Assembly: GCA_943787375.1 (NCBI GenBank)
Contig: CALSME010000004.1
Span: 24,016 to 88,015, forward strand
Reading direction: 5' to 3'
Length of the DNA: 64,000 nt
Source: an uncultured Polaribacter sp.
GTDB taxonomy: Bacteria > Bacteroidota > Bacteroidia > Flavobacteriales > Flavobacteriaceae
Part shown: positions 9,801-19,800 of the stretch, piece by piece
How the letters are laid out: each line of letters starts with the position of its first letter
How positions within the stretch are numbered: position 1 is the first letter of the stretch
Notes under the pieces: generated by a model
The model's database searches: none
The model's input: the letters and a program-made list of their open reading frames with translations, nothing else
Told to the model about the DNA's origin: nothing
Position numbers and translations under genes: made by a program

Positions 9801-9870
9801 CAAGAATTTCTTCTTTTAGATTGTCCTCATTTATCTGTAAGGCTTTAAATAATTGATCAAATTCTGTCAT
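9794..9870 (-). pseudogene. N-terminal fragment of the Crp/Fnr regulator in a shifted frame
   Basis: From ATG at 9870 the frame reads MTEFDQLFKALQINEDNLK, then EEILDV. This is the expected N-terminal helix of the regulator encoded by 9243-9800. It then runs into WGFTKCIKK and a stop. Removing one base from the TTTGGGG run (plus-strand 9791-9797) would read EEILDV-GVLQNVSKNS and join both parts into a normal-length protein. The cause may be a true mutation or a homopolymer sequencing error. Confidence 0.65.
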
Positions 9871-9963
9871 ATTTGTTTCATTGAATATTCGCAATTATAT
9901 ATTGAAATTTAACTAACTAGAGCTTTTTCTTAAAACTTAAAAACATTAATTATAATAGAATAA

Positions 9964-10185
9964 TTAGTAGTGTTTTTTTTGAGTTTTAAAAGGGTCTATA
10001 CTCTTTAATATAAAGGGCATCATAGTTTTATTTTCATCATCCTTAGAATCAATGTCATTTTTTGCCATTGAAATAATATTTGTTCCTTTTATTATTATAT
10101 CTCCTTTTCCAGAGTCATAGTGACTAGTACAGTTATAAAGAAACACTAAAAGTATTGCCTGTATTAGAAAGTTTTGAAGGTTCAT
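9964..10185 (-). CDS. Small hypothetical lipoprotein
   Basis: From the ATG at 10185 the product is 73 residues, beginning MNLQNFLIQAILLVFLYNCTS. This is a hydrophobic segment ending in a lipobox-like FLYNC, followed by a polar tail (DIDSKDDENK, then FKTQKKHY). An upstream ATG at 10230 would add 15 charged residues before the signal, which is less likely. I recognise no domain or homologue. It sits in an accessory patch next to the Crp-like gene and could be a decayed or lineage-specific gene. Confidence 0.4.
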   Translation of the reverse strand: MNLQNFLIQAILLVFLYNCTSHYDSGKGDIIIKGTNIISMAKNDIDSKDDENKTMMPFILKSIDPFKTQKKHY

Positions 10186-10370
10186 AAATTTACTTTTAAT
10201 TGTGAGAGTTAACCTAGAGATCCTAATCATTATTAAATAAAGATCCTATATTCAGAACTTTTCGAATCAAAAATATCAAAAAATAAAAGACAAAACTAAC
10301 CCCAATAAACAAGTGGGCGCTTAAGAGAATAAGTGGTACATATAGAGAATAAGTGTATTTATATCATAAC

Positions 10371-10405
10371 AAAAAAAAGGCACAACGCTATGAAAACGCT
10401 GTGCT
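10371..10405 (-). terminator. Terminator after the sugar transporter gene
   Basis: On the minus strand GCACAGCG pairs with CGTTGTGC (one G-U pair) around a 9-nt loop and is followed by a run of eight T residues at 10371-10378. It lies about 55 bp past the transporter stop codon. A second small hairpin, GCTCC/GGAGC, sits at 10409-10426. Confidence 0.7.
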
Positions 10406-10458
10406 GCTGCTCCAAAAAAGGAGCATATTTCCTATGGAAAAACAGAAAAAGAAGAATG

Positions 10459-11778
10459 CTACCCTTTTTTAGACTTCACAAATCCGAAATACAAGATATA
10501 CCCGTAACAAAAAATGGTTAAAATAAAAGCGGTGTGAAAGCCAAATCCGTCAATTAAATTTCCAAAAGCAAAAGGGATTATGGCTCCCCCTACAATAGCC
10601 ATACACAGTAGTCCAGAGGCCTGTGCCTTTAAATCGCCCAAACCTTCGAGCGACAAGGTAAAAATGGTTGGGAACATAATGGAATTGAATAATCCAACTG
10701 CCAAAATAGACCACATTGATAACAGTCCTGTGGTGTTCATCGAAATTAAAATCAAGGCAATGGCCAAAGAAGCAAAAATGCCCAAGACTTTTCCAGGTGC
10801 TAAAATGCGGGTCAGATAAGCACCCACAAAACGACCAATCATGGCACCACCCCAATAGAAAATAACAAAAACACCTAACAACGATTTCGGATCAGAGCCC
10901 GAAAATGTTTTATTAAAAGTACTCGCAATGGTATTGGCAATTTGCATCATGGTTTTATTTTGAGCAACCAGCGGAGCTAAATTCATGTCCGAAAAATAGT
11001 TGACCAAAAAGCTCCCAATAGAAACCTCAGCTCCTACATAGACAAAAATACCCAAAGCCCCCATCAGCATCAATTTGTTTTTCAATAAGACTCCATAGCC
11101 TCCTTTCGGACTTTCTTGGAGCAGTTTTGGTAAATTAATACACGAAAAAATCAATGCTAAAATTGCAATAAAACCTGCAATGAGTAGAAACGGAATTTGA
11201 ACAGTAGCAGCTTCTGCCATATAATATTCCGCTTTTTCAGTAGCATTCAATCCGTTAATTTCTATGGATGATTTTACAGAATCACTCAATAAAAACAACG
11301 CACCAACAATGGGTGCAATGGTGGTTCCCAAAGAGTTGAAGGCTTGCGATAAATTTAGCCTACTTGACGCAGCTTCTTCACTCCCTAATAAAGCTACATA
11401 GGGATTTGCCGCTACTTGCAAAATGGTGATTCCACCGGCCAGGGTAAAATAGCCCACTAAAAATACAGGGAAGGCTCTGTAAGAAGCCGCTGGATAAAAC
11501 AATAAACAACCAAATGCCATGGTTAACAATCCTAAAATAATGCCTTTTTTATACCCTATTTTAGACAACAGAAATCCTGCAGGTAGAGAGAAAACAAAGA
11601 AGGCTACAAAAAAAGCAAATTGTACCAAAACCGTTTTTCCATAGGACATTTCGAAAACATCTTTTAGCCTAGGAATCAAGCTATCTACCAAAACAGTAAT
11701 AAATCCCCAAAGGAAAAATAAGGTTGTTATAAAAATAAAAGCACTTTTGTATGATTTTTGTGTTGCAGTTGTTGGCAT
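10459..11778 (-). CDS. FucP-type sugar:proton symporter (major facilitator superfamily)
   Basis: A 439-residue inner-membrane transporter with about 12 hydrophobic segments. It matches the FHS (fucose-galactose-glucose/GlcNAc) branch of the MFS: early FFLWGFITVLVDSLIPRLK, then LPAGFLLSKIGYKKGIILGL, and GGITILQVAANPYVALLG, the signature of FucP/NagP-like permeases. It probably imports a hexose or N-acetylhexosamine. It begins 6 bp after the glycosylasparaginase stop codon, so the two are surely co-transcribed with the GH92 gene. In this setting the likely cargo is mannose or GlcNAc released from N-glycans. That substrate is inferred from context. Confidence 0.9.
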   Translation of the reverse strand: MPTTATQKSYKSAFIFITTLFFLWGFITVLVDSLIPRLKDVFEMSYGKTVLVQFAFFVAFFVFSLPAGFLLSKIGYKKGIILGLLTMAFGCLLFYPAASYRAFPVFLVGYFTLAGGITILQVAANPYVALLGSEEAASSRLNLSQAFNSLGTTIAPIVGALFLLSDSVKSSIEINGLNATEKAEYYMAEAATVQIPFLLIAGFIAILALIFSCINLPKLLQESPKGGYGVLLKNKLMLMGALGIFVYVGAEVSIGSFLVNYFSDMNLAPLVAQNKTMMQIANTIASTFNKTFSGSDPKSLLGVFVIFYWGGAMIGRFVGAYLTRILAPGKVLGIFASLAIALILISMNTTGLLSMWSILAVGLFNSIMFPTIFTLSLEGLGDLKAQASGLLCMAIVGGAIIPFAFGNLIDGFGFHTAFILTIFCYGYILYFGFVKSKKG

Positions 11779-11784
11779 AAAATA

Positions 11785-12786
11785 TTAAGCTTTGTTATAA
11801 TAATCTGATTTGTAATTCTTGTTTTCTTTTGCGGTATGTACTTGATAGCTGAACCATTCATGAATGCAATACGATCCAGTTTCCCCCGCTTTGTTTAAAG
11901 CGATAAACCCAACTTGAAAATCTTTATAGCGATCACCAGCACTCTTAATCACTCTGCTAACAGCTTCTTCGCAGGCTTCTTGAGGTGTTTTTCCCTGACG
12001 CATTAATTCTACAATCAGAAAACTCCCCACCGTTTTTAAAACTTCCTCGCCCATTCCTGTAGCCGTGGCACCCCCTACTTCATTATCGATAAACAATCCC
12101 GAACCTATAATGGCCGAATCTCCCACTCTACCCGCCATTTTATAAGACAAGCCACTCGTGGTACATCCACCAGCAATATCGCCTTTTTTATCGATGGCCA
12201 ACATGCCAATCGTATCGTGATTTTCAATATTGATAATGGGTTTGTATTGAGCGGTTTCTTTCCAAACTTCCCATGCTTTTTTTGCTGATTCGGTTAATAA
12301 ATTTTCTTTTTCAAAACCCTGTTCATAAGCAAATTTCTCTGCGCCTTTTCCAGTGAGAATTACATGTGGGGTTTCTTCCATTACCTTTCTAGCAAGAGAA
12401 ATGACATGGGTGATGTTCTCAACAGCCGTTACTGCACCATAATTCCCTTCCTTATTCATGATACAAGCATCTAAAGTAACGTTCCCGTCTCGATCTGGCA
12501 ATCCGCCCTTCCCTACTGACTGATTGGCAATCGCTGCCTCTTCCACTCGGCAACCTTGCTCTACAGCATCTAAAGAACTTCCGTTATTTTGTAGTATTTC
12601 CCAAGCTTTTTCAGTAGCATTTGGTACCCGCCAAGTAGCTATTACAATCGGTTTTATAGCTTTTGACTGTGGGGCTATTATTGGCGTTGGAACATTAGTT
12701 GAAGTATCACAACTTAAAAAGGAATTGACCGCTACGATGGACAGCCCGGAAACAGTTGCTTTTTTTAAAAAATTTCTTCTTTTCAT
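11785..12786 (-). CDS. Glycosylasparaginase (N4-(beta-N-acetylglucosaminyl)-L-asparaginase), exported
   Basis: An Ntn-hydrolase that cleaves the GlcNAc-asparagine bond left after N-glycoprotein breakdown. From ATG 12786 it has 333 residues. The N-terminus MKRRNFLKKATVSGLS carries a twin-arginine-like motif, and FLSC at residues 23-26 could be a lipobox, so it is probably a Tat-exported lipoprotein. The autocatalytic cleavage site is HDTIGMLAIDKKGDIAGG, with Thr192 as the new N-terminal nucleophile. The substrate-binding GRVGDSAIIGSGLF and the ATATGMGEE segment are also present. An upstream ATG at 12858 would put 24 residues, read through the end of GH92, ahead of the signal, so I reject it. 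It starts 5 bp after the GH92 stop codon. Confidence 0.92.
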   Translation of the reverse strand: MKRRNFLKKATVSGLSIVAVNSFLSCDTSTNVPTPIIAPQSKAIKPIVIATWRVPNATEKAWEILQNNGSSLDAVEQGCRVEEAAIANQSVGKGGLPDRDGNVTLDACIMNKEGNYGAVTAVENITHVISLARKVMEETPHVILTGKGAEKFAYEQGFEKENLLTESAKKAWEVWKETAQYKPIINIENHDTIGMLAIDKKGDIAGGCTTSGLSYKMAGRVGDSAIIGSGLFIDNEVGGATATGMGEEVLKTVGSFLIVELMRQGKTPQEACEEAVSRVIKSAGDRYKDFQVGFIALNKAGETGSYCIHEWFSYQVHTAKENKNYKSDYYNKA

Positions 12787-12791
12787 GGAGT

Positions 12792-15740
12792 TTATTGTAT
12801 CTGAATTTCGTCGACAAACAGCCAAGAGCGTCCATCGTGTTTGTAGCCTAAATGCCAAGTAGGAAGTTCGCCGAGCTTTTTGGCAATGACTTTGACATAT
12901 CTAAAAGAACCTGTTCCTTTAAATTGAACCCTTTTAAGGGTTATGGCTTCTGTTTGAATCGTTGAATTTATAGTTCTATTCCCATTGGGATATGCTTTAA
13001 AATTAACCCCATCATTGGACACAAGACAACTGACCGCTGTTGGATAAAAAATCCAACTCCGTTGATCTTGTAAAAATCCAATAGCCACTTCATGGATCTT
13101 TTTTTTACTTCCTAAATCTACCACTGCAACTAAATCCGAATCAAAATAACCTTGCCAGGTACCGGTTCTAAAATCTTCTGTACCGAGAACACCATCGATA
13201 AGGGCATTATCGCCTCCCGCATTGTATTGGTTGGCATAGCTTGTTTGTAAGTCAATTGTAAGGTTGGGATCAATTTTATAAAAATCGGTCGTAATTACAG
13301 CACTTTTGGTACTGCCTTTTTGTGCATAAACCGCTAAAGTTGTATTTTCTGAAATGATCAATGGACGGGTGTATTTCTGAAATTCACCTCCCAAAGAAAA
13401 ATAAATGGTCGCATTTTTATCTACCGAAGACAAACTCACTGCTGTACTTCCTTTAAAGGCTGTTTTCCCTTTGGCGATAAATGGTGCTGGAACAATGCGG
13501 TGGTCTTCAATTTTTGTTACTGGAATAAAAGCGTCTTGGGTGCCCCAATCAGAAGGCTGATCTGTCATTTCAAAAACCAAAAGCCCTCCTTGCATAATCG
13601 CGTGATGCTGTATATAGGAAAAAGGATGCTCCTTACCATTCAATGTAACCGATTTAATGTATTTGTTTTTTTCAGAAAGTCGATTGGCTTGTACTGCAAA
13701 TGTATTGCCGTTTTCTAGGTTGAGAGTCGCTTTTTCAAACAGCGGTGCTCCAATAATGTATTGATTGGAGCCGGGTGTTACTGGATAAAAACCCAAGGCA
13801 CTAAAAATATACCAAGCACTCATTTGACCACAATCTTCGTTGCCCGCGATTCCATCTGGGGTGTTGGAATACAATTCGGTTAGAATCTGACGTACTTTTT
13901 CTTGCGTTTTAGCAGGTTTATTCACAAAGTTGTACAAATATGCCATATGATGACTGGGCTCGTTTCCATGGGCATATTGCCCGATTAAACCCGTAATATC
14001 AACTTGATGACGACCAGACGTTTTATTTGCTGCCACAAACAAAGCATCTAACTGGTTTTCAAGTGCTTTTTTTCCGCCCAACAAGTGAGTAAAACCCGAA
14101 ATATCTTGAGGTACATAAAAACTGTATTGCCAAGCATTGGCTTCTGTATAATTAAAATTCACTTCGTACGGATCAAAAGGTGCAAACCAGGTATTTCTAA
14201 AACGTCCTCTCATGAATTGACTTTCTGGATCAAATACATTTTTATAGGACTGAGCTCTTTCAATGTAGGTTTTATAATCTTTTTCATTTTCGAGTGCATA
14301 TGCCATTTGCGCAATGGTCCAATCGTCATAGGCATACTCTAGTGTTTTTGAAACAGACTCACTTTCTTTTTCTACCGGAATAAACCCAAAGTTCTTGTAG
14401 GTATCCAAGCCTAATTTGTCTCTGGTTGCAGAATGTTTCATCGCTTTAAAAGCCTTATCAACATCATAATTCCGAATGCCTTTTAAGTAAGCATCTGCAA
14501 TTACTGGAATTGCATGATATCCAATCATACACCCTGTATAATTTGCAGACAAATCCCATATGGGGAAAATTCCGCCTTCATCATATTTTGCTAAAAAGGT
14601 ATTGATAAAGTCGTTTGTTTTTTCGGTCTCTAGAAGCGTATAAAGCGGATGTGCAGCTCGATAGGTATCCCACAAAGAAAATACGGTATAATACTCAAAA
14701 GCGGTTGTTTGGTGAATTTTTAAATCCATACCACGATAACGTCCGTCCACATCTTGGTACAAATTTGGTGCAATCGAGACATGATACATTGCCGTATAAA
14801 AATTAGTTTTATCGGCTAGCTTTGAATCTTCGATGACAATTTTTTGAAGTTGTTGCTCCCATATTTTTTGAGCTTCTTGTTTCACTTCTTCAAAGGTTTT
14901 GTCTCCAATTTCAGTTGCTAAATTCATTTTTGCCCCAGCAATATCAACGGCAGAAATTCCAATTTTAATAATGACAGGTTCATTCTTTGGATTGATAAAC
15001 GTCAACGCTATTTTTTGTCCACCCAGCATTCCTTTTTTTGGAGGAGATTGAAGCATATCATTGAATGGATGCGATGTTTTGATACTAAAAAACAAACGCT
15101 GATCGGTTGCCCAAGCTTTCGAGAATCGATATCCTGAAAGTTCTGTTGCTGAAATTGTATTGATTTTTGCATCTAAAACTTCATCACGATGCAACAAATC
15201 TAAAATGACCACTTGATTTTTGTTGGCTGGAAATTGATAGGCATGCATGCCGCTTCTTTTGGAAACAGTCAACGCAACATCAATATTGGTATCGTCTAAA
15301 TGTACTTTGTAAAAACCTGGTTCAGCAATTTCATTTTCATGAGAAAATTTAGATTTATAGCCTTCCTTCTCTGCTGCGCTTGAAGAAGTATCAGCTCCAT
15401 TGTTAAAAACAATTTTATTGGTAGGCATGAGCAGGATGTCTCCATAATCAGAAACACCGGTTCCACTTAAATGGGTATGAGAAAATCCATAAATTTCGGT
15501 ATCTGAATAATGATATCCTGAACAACCATCCCAACCCTCTAAACGGGTGTCCGGTGAGAGTTGCATCATTCCAAACGGTAAAGTTGCACCAGGATAGGTA
15601 TGCCCATGACCTCCGGTTCCTATCAATGGATTTACATACGAAATTAGCGGCTGTTGCAGTTTTGCAGTAACACCTTGTTCTTTGGTACAACAAAGCATCA
15701 AAAACAGCAACATGTAGAGTAAAGATTGTTTGTGTTTCAT
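12792..15740 (-). CDS. GH92 family alpha-mannosidase with C-terminal carbohydrate-binding modules
   Basis: A GH92 exo-alpha-mannosidase, a calcium-dependent family that trims mannose from N-glycans and mannans. From ATG 15740 it has 982 residues and a lipoprotein-like signal (MLLFLMLCCTKEQ). GH92 hallmarks are GTGGHGHTYPGATLPFGMMQ at the start of the catalytic region and NEDCGQMSAWYIFSALGFYP near residue 640. After the catalytic part comes a chitobiase-C/FN3-like segment (KGSTAVSLSSVDKNATIYFS), then a C-terminal discoidin (F5/8 type C, CBM32-like) domain containing HEVAIGFLQDQRSWIFYPTA. It heads the block GH92 - glycosylasparaginase - transporter. An upstream ATG at 15791 would disturb the signal peptide. 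Confidence 0.93.
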   Translation of the reverse strand: MKHKQSLLYMLLFLMLCCTKEQGVTAKLQQPLISYVNPLIGTGGHGHTYPGATLPFGMMQLSPDTRLEGWDGCSGYHYSDTEIYGFSHTHLSGTGVSDYGDILLMPTNKIVFNNGADTSSSAAEKEGYKSKFSHENEIAEPGFYKVHLDDTNIDVALTVSKRSGMHAYQFPANKNQVVILDLLHRDEVLDAKINTISATELSGYRFSKAWATDQRLFFSIKTSHPFNDMLQSPPKKGMLGGQKIALTFINPKNEPVIIKIGISAVDIAGAKMNLATEIGDKTFEEVKQEAQKIWEQQLQKIVIEDSKLADKTNFYTAMYHVSIAPNLYQDVDGRYRGMDLKIHQTTAFEYYTVFSLWDTYRAAHPLYTLLETEKTNDFINTFLAKYDEGGIFPIWDLSANYTGCMIGYHAIPVIADAYLKGIRNYDVDKAFKAMKHSATRDKLGLDTYKNFGFIPVEKESESVSKTLEYAYDDWTIAQMAYALENEKDYKTYIERAQSYKNVFDPESQFMRGRFRNTWFAPFDPYEVNFNYTEANAWQYSFYVPQDISGFTHLLGGKKALENQLDALFVAANKTSGRHQVDITGLIGQYAHGNEPSHHMAYLYNFVNKPAKTQEKVRQILTELYSNTPDGIAGNEDCGQMSAWYIFSALGFYPVTPGSNQYIIGAPLFEKATLNLENGNTFAVQANRLSEKNKYIKSVTLNGKEHPFSYIQHHAIMQGGLLVFEMTDQPSDWGTQDAFIPVTKIEDHRIVPAPFIAKGKTAFKGSTAVSLSSVDKNATIYFSLGGEFQKYTRPLIISENTTLAVYAQKGSTKSAVITTDFYKIDPNLTIDLQTSYANQYNAGGDNALIDGVLGTEDFRTGTWQGYFDSDLVAVVDLGSKKKIHEVAIGFLQDQRSWIFYPTAVSCLVSNDGVNFKAYPNGNRTINSTIQTEAITLKRVQFKGTGSFRYVKVIAKKLGELPTWHLGYKHDGRSWLFVDEIQIQ

Positions 15741-15795
15741 GATTGGCTTTCTGAATTGGAATCTAAAAATACAGAAAAAAAAAAGAAGCAAAAGA

Positions 15796-16749
15796 TTATT
15801 TCTTTTTCAACTGAGTTGAAAGAAATCCTAAACCATATCCTAAAAACTGAGTTAAAGAAGTAATACCACTTAAAAAAGCAACGGATATACTTTTATACTG
15901 AATGAATGCATCGATAAAAAGGAGCACAAAATACACTCCATATAAAATAATTAATTGGGGAATTCCAAAAATGAGAAGGAGCAAACTCACATCAAAACCA
16001 ATGATAAAAACGGTTGGAAACCAATACGTAATTTTAGCTGTTTTTGGATACTTTTTATTTAAAAGTGGTCTCGCAGTTCCAAAGCCAAAAGTTTGCTTAA
16101 AAAATTGTGATAAGGTACTTCTCCGTTTATGATATACAAATGCGTTCGCTAGGAGTTGTGTTTCAAATCCGTTATGCCACAGTCGAAAAGTAAGATCGAT
16201 GTCTTCGCCATTTTTCATGGTAGAAAAACCTTGTGTTTTTTCAAAAGCTGTTTTTGAGATTCCTAAATTAAAACTTCTCGGTTGAAATGTACCAACGGCT
16301 TGTTTTTTTCCCCGAATTCCACCAGTAGTTAAAACGGCGGTCATGGAATAGTTGATTGCTTTTTGCAAAGAAGTAAAACTATCATGTGCAGCATCGGGTC
16401 CTCCGAATGCATCGGTAAAACGATGTACCAATCCTTTCTGAACTTCTGCTAAATATGTTTTAGGGAGGAGAACATCTGAATCTAAGATGATGAAATAATT
16501 TCCTGTTGCCCGTTGCATTCCGTAATTACGACTTGAGCCTGCACCACTGTTTTCTTTAAAAAAATAATGCACATTTAATTGTGACTGGTACTTTTTAACA
16601 ATATTTTCTGCAGCAATCTCTGAGCCATCTTCAATAATTAGGACTTCAAAGTCATCAGAAAAATGTTGTTTTGTCAAACTTTCTAACAATGCGTCAATTT
16701 CGTTTGGACGATTGTAAACAGGAACAATAATGGAGAAATTGAGTTTCAA
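15796..16749 (-). CDS. Family 2 glycosyltransferase, membrane-associated
   Basis: A 317-residue GT-A fold transferase. It shows the nucleotide-sugar binding start FSIIVPVYNRPNEIDALLES, the metal-binding DxD-type motif in ILDSDVLLP, and the later NGEDIDLTFRLW acid motif. The C-terminal 80 residues contain two or three hydrophobic segments (FIIGFDVSLLLLIFGIPQLI and following), suggesting a membrane-held enzyme for surface polysaccharide or lipid-sugar synthesis. It ends 55 bp upstream of the GH92 gene on the same strand. They may share a transcript, but a biosynthetic transferase does not obviously belong to glycan breakdown. Donor and acceptor are unknown. Confidence 0.88.
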   Translation of the reverse strand: MKLNFSIIVPVYNRPNEIDALLESLTKQHFSDDFEVLIIEDGSEIAAENIVKKYQSQLNVHYFFKENSGAGSSRNYGMQRATGNYFIILDSDVLLPKTYLAEVQKGLVHRFTDAFGGPDAAHDSFTSLQKAINYSMTAVLTTGGIRGKKQAVGTFQPRSFNLGISKTAFEKTQGFSTMKNGEDIDLTFRLWHNGFETQLLANAFVYHKRRSTLSQFFKQTFGFGTARPLLNKKYPKTAKITYWFPTVFIIGFDVSLLLLIFGIPQLIILYGVYFVLLFIDAFIQYKSISVAFLSGITSLTQFLGYGLGFLSTQLKKK

Positions 16750-16831
16750 CGATTAAATTTTAAACGAATCTACAAAAAACGTTGAAAACAAAAGAAATTA
16801 TAATGAATTACTAGGTTTCTAATATTGATCC

Positions 16832-16870
16832 AAAAAAAAAGAGGATGTATTTGCATACATCCCCTTTTTG
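16832..16870 (-). terminator. Terminator after the T9SS cargo gene
   Basis: GGATGTAT pairs with ATACATCC around TTGC (16843-16862), flanked by A and T runs (AAAAAAAAAG on one side, CCTTTTT on the other). It lies about 20 bp past the stop codon of the 1051-residue gene and could stop transcription on both strands. Confidence 0.8.
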
Positions 16871-16890
16871 ATATTTGTATTTATAAATAC

Positions 16891-19800
16891 TTAGTTCTTC
16901 ACAAATTTCTTTGTACTTGTACTATTATTTATTTCATACTTAATTAAATAGATTCCAGCATTTAAGTTGGAAACATTAATTTCTGCACTTGTATCTTCTA
17001 CTTGTATCGTAATCACTTTCTGTCCAAGGACATTAAAGATCTCTACGGTATTGATGGTGCTCTGTGCTGAGATATTTAACACATCAATTGCAGGGTTTGG
17101 ATACATATTTAAAGTTACTAAACTTTCGTTTTCAACTCCTGCTGTATCAGCTCCAATCCATACTCCTGGATCAAAACCTCCATCAACATTTAATGCACCG
17201 TCTCCAGCTCCAGCATCATTATCGATATTCCATTCGTTCACATCCCATGTAGCTGTTCCTTGAGTAACAGAAGCTTTTCTTTCTGCTCTTCCATCTTCAA
17301 ACTCATGATCTGTTCCTGAACCATCTTCTCCTGGAACTCCAAAAAAGTCTACAATAGTATCGGATGCATCTGTAATATAGATTTGATCATCTCCATTACT
17401 ATCTGCAGGTCCGCCTGATCCAGCAGAGATATCTGCTGCCATTCCGAAAGCTGCTTCAAATGCGGTTCCATTTGCAGCAATAATTGCAATCGCTCCAGGT
17501 GCTAAAGAACCAATTGGTGATAAATCTTCTCCGGTTGTTTGTGGCTCTGCATTCCCATTTGTATATCTTCTAAGTGTCCAACCTGTTAAATCGACATCAG
17601 AAGTACCTCCATTGTAGATCTCAACATAACGTGCAGCTGCATTGTCATTTGGATCTGCTAATTCAGTAATAAAAATAATATCTGAAGTAGTTGATGGTTC
17701 TTTGTAGAAGTAAAAGTTGTCTACATAAACAGTTGCTGCACGGTCTACTGCATCAATTAAGATTTGAGTAATCTTCTCTGTATTTGCTAAGTTACCTCCA
17801 TCAAATCCAGTCATGTCTAAATCTATACTTTGCCATGATCCTGCAACTGTGGTTCCTAATGATTCTACATCTTCTCCACCATCGATCGTATTTACAATCT
17901 TAACGAGTAATTCATTTTCTACTCCTGTTGGAACCCAGTAATCAATGTGTAATTTCTCCATAGAAGAAACATCGATACCTGTATCATAGTTTGTTACCAT
18001 TCCTAAGAATTCTAAACCTGATAACTTCCAAACATTATCACTTGCTACTGTCGTTGCTTCAAATGTAGTTACATCTGACCAATCGGTAGGGAGTTCTGTT
18101 AATGTTACATCGGTATAAGCATCACTAAATAATGAAACAACATCTGCTGTTTCTCTTGCAGGTGGTGTTGGTGCTGCCTCTGTTGGCTCAGTTACTACAA
18201 CTGGTTCTTTGTAGAAGTAAAAGTTGTCTACATAAACAGTTGCTGCACGGTCTACTGCATCAATTAAGATTTGAGTAATCTTCTCTGTATTTGCTAAGTT
18301 ACCTCCATCAAATCCAGTCATGTCTAAATCTATACTTTGCCATGATCCTGCAACTGTGGTTCCTAATGATTCTACATCTTCTCCACCATCGATCGTATTT
18401 ACAATCTTAACGAGTAATTCATTTTCTACTCCTGTTGGAACCCAGTAATCAATGTGTAATTTCTCCATAGAAGAAACATCGATACCTGTATCATAGTTTG
18501 TTACCATTCCTAAGAATTCTAAACCTGATAACTTCCAAACATTATCACTTGCTACTGTCGTTGCTTCAAATGTAGTTACATCTGACCAATCGGTAGGGAG
18601 TTCTGTTAATGTTACATCGGTATAAGCATCACTAAATAATGAAACAACATCTGCTGCTGCTCTTGCAGGTGGTGTTGGTGCTGCCTCTGTTGGATCGGTT
18701 ACTGGTGCTAAAGATGCTGCTGTAATTTGGAAATTATCAATAAATAAATCGTTATCTACACCACTTGTATCTGAAAAAGCGTAAAAAGCAAAATAAGTAT
18801 CATTGTTATACCCCGAAAGCATTATCTCATCCATTGGAGCTCCTTCTGGTGTTAAAGTACTGGTTTCATCCCAACGGGCTAATTCAGTCCAAGTAGCACC
18901 ATCGTCTTGGGTAACCAATAAGACTAAATAATCATCTGGATCTAAAGCAGATGCCATTGAATTTCCATACAATGTTAAAGCTAAATCAGCATTTAAATAA
19001 TAAGTACCTCCAGATAAGTCAAATTTAGGGGTTATTAAATATTCATCTACACTGGTTCCATAGATGTTAATTCTTGCCGATTTACCATTTTCATGTGTCG
19101 TATCATTCCCAAAATCATCCTGTACAAAAGCAGAAGAGGTTCCTGCTGGTTCATTAATTGGACCAGCTGCTTCAGCCCAACCCGCTCCAGGGAAGGTTGT
19201 AAACGGATTTAAATAATCTATATTGGCCATTGGATCTGTTGTAAAGCTCCATTCTGCACAACCTTCAGCAGACCCGCCAGCATTGCTAGGGACTACCATC
19301 CAATAATAGGTGGTATTGTAATTTACATTCGTAATGCTAACAGCTGTATCAGTAGTAGATCCTATAGAAGTTAAACTTCCAGAGGTTTCTCCCCAAAAAA
19401 CTTCATAACCTGTTGGTGCAGGACCCGAAGCTGGAGCTTCCCATCCTATATTCACACTTGCGGTAGCAGTATTGATTTGTACATCGGTTGCTGCTATTGC
19501 TGGTGATGGTGTTGTTGCACATTCAGGCACAGCCACTTCAATTCCACTATATACATCATCTACATACAATGCAAAACGATCGGTGTCTGTTGCTCTAACA
19601 GCTACATAAACGGTTTGACCATCATAGGCCGAAAGATCAAATAGAATTTTTGTCCATGCATTAGGGGCATCAGAAGAGGCCTGTAAAACAACTGAAAACG
19701 CTGCTTCTGAGGTGTCCGTTGTTGAAAGTAGTACTTCATAAGCTTCTAAATAAGCTGAACTCCTAGATTTTACATTGAATGCTAAAGATTCATTTACTCC

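Noticed and set aside
10333..10521. A 62-codon plus-strand frame downstream of the transporter gene
   Set aside because: It runs through the terminator hairpins and into the end of the transporter gene. No ribosome-binding context or recognisable protein.
17696..18693. Mobile element or CRISPR-like array
   Set aside because: The repeats are 491 bp, only two, in frame within a coding sequence, and encode a protein module. No transposase and no spacer pattern.
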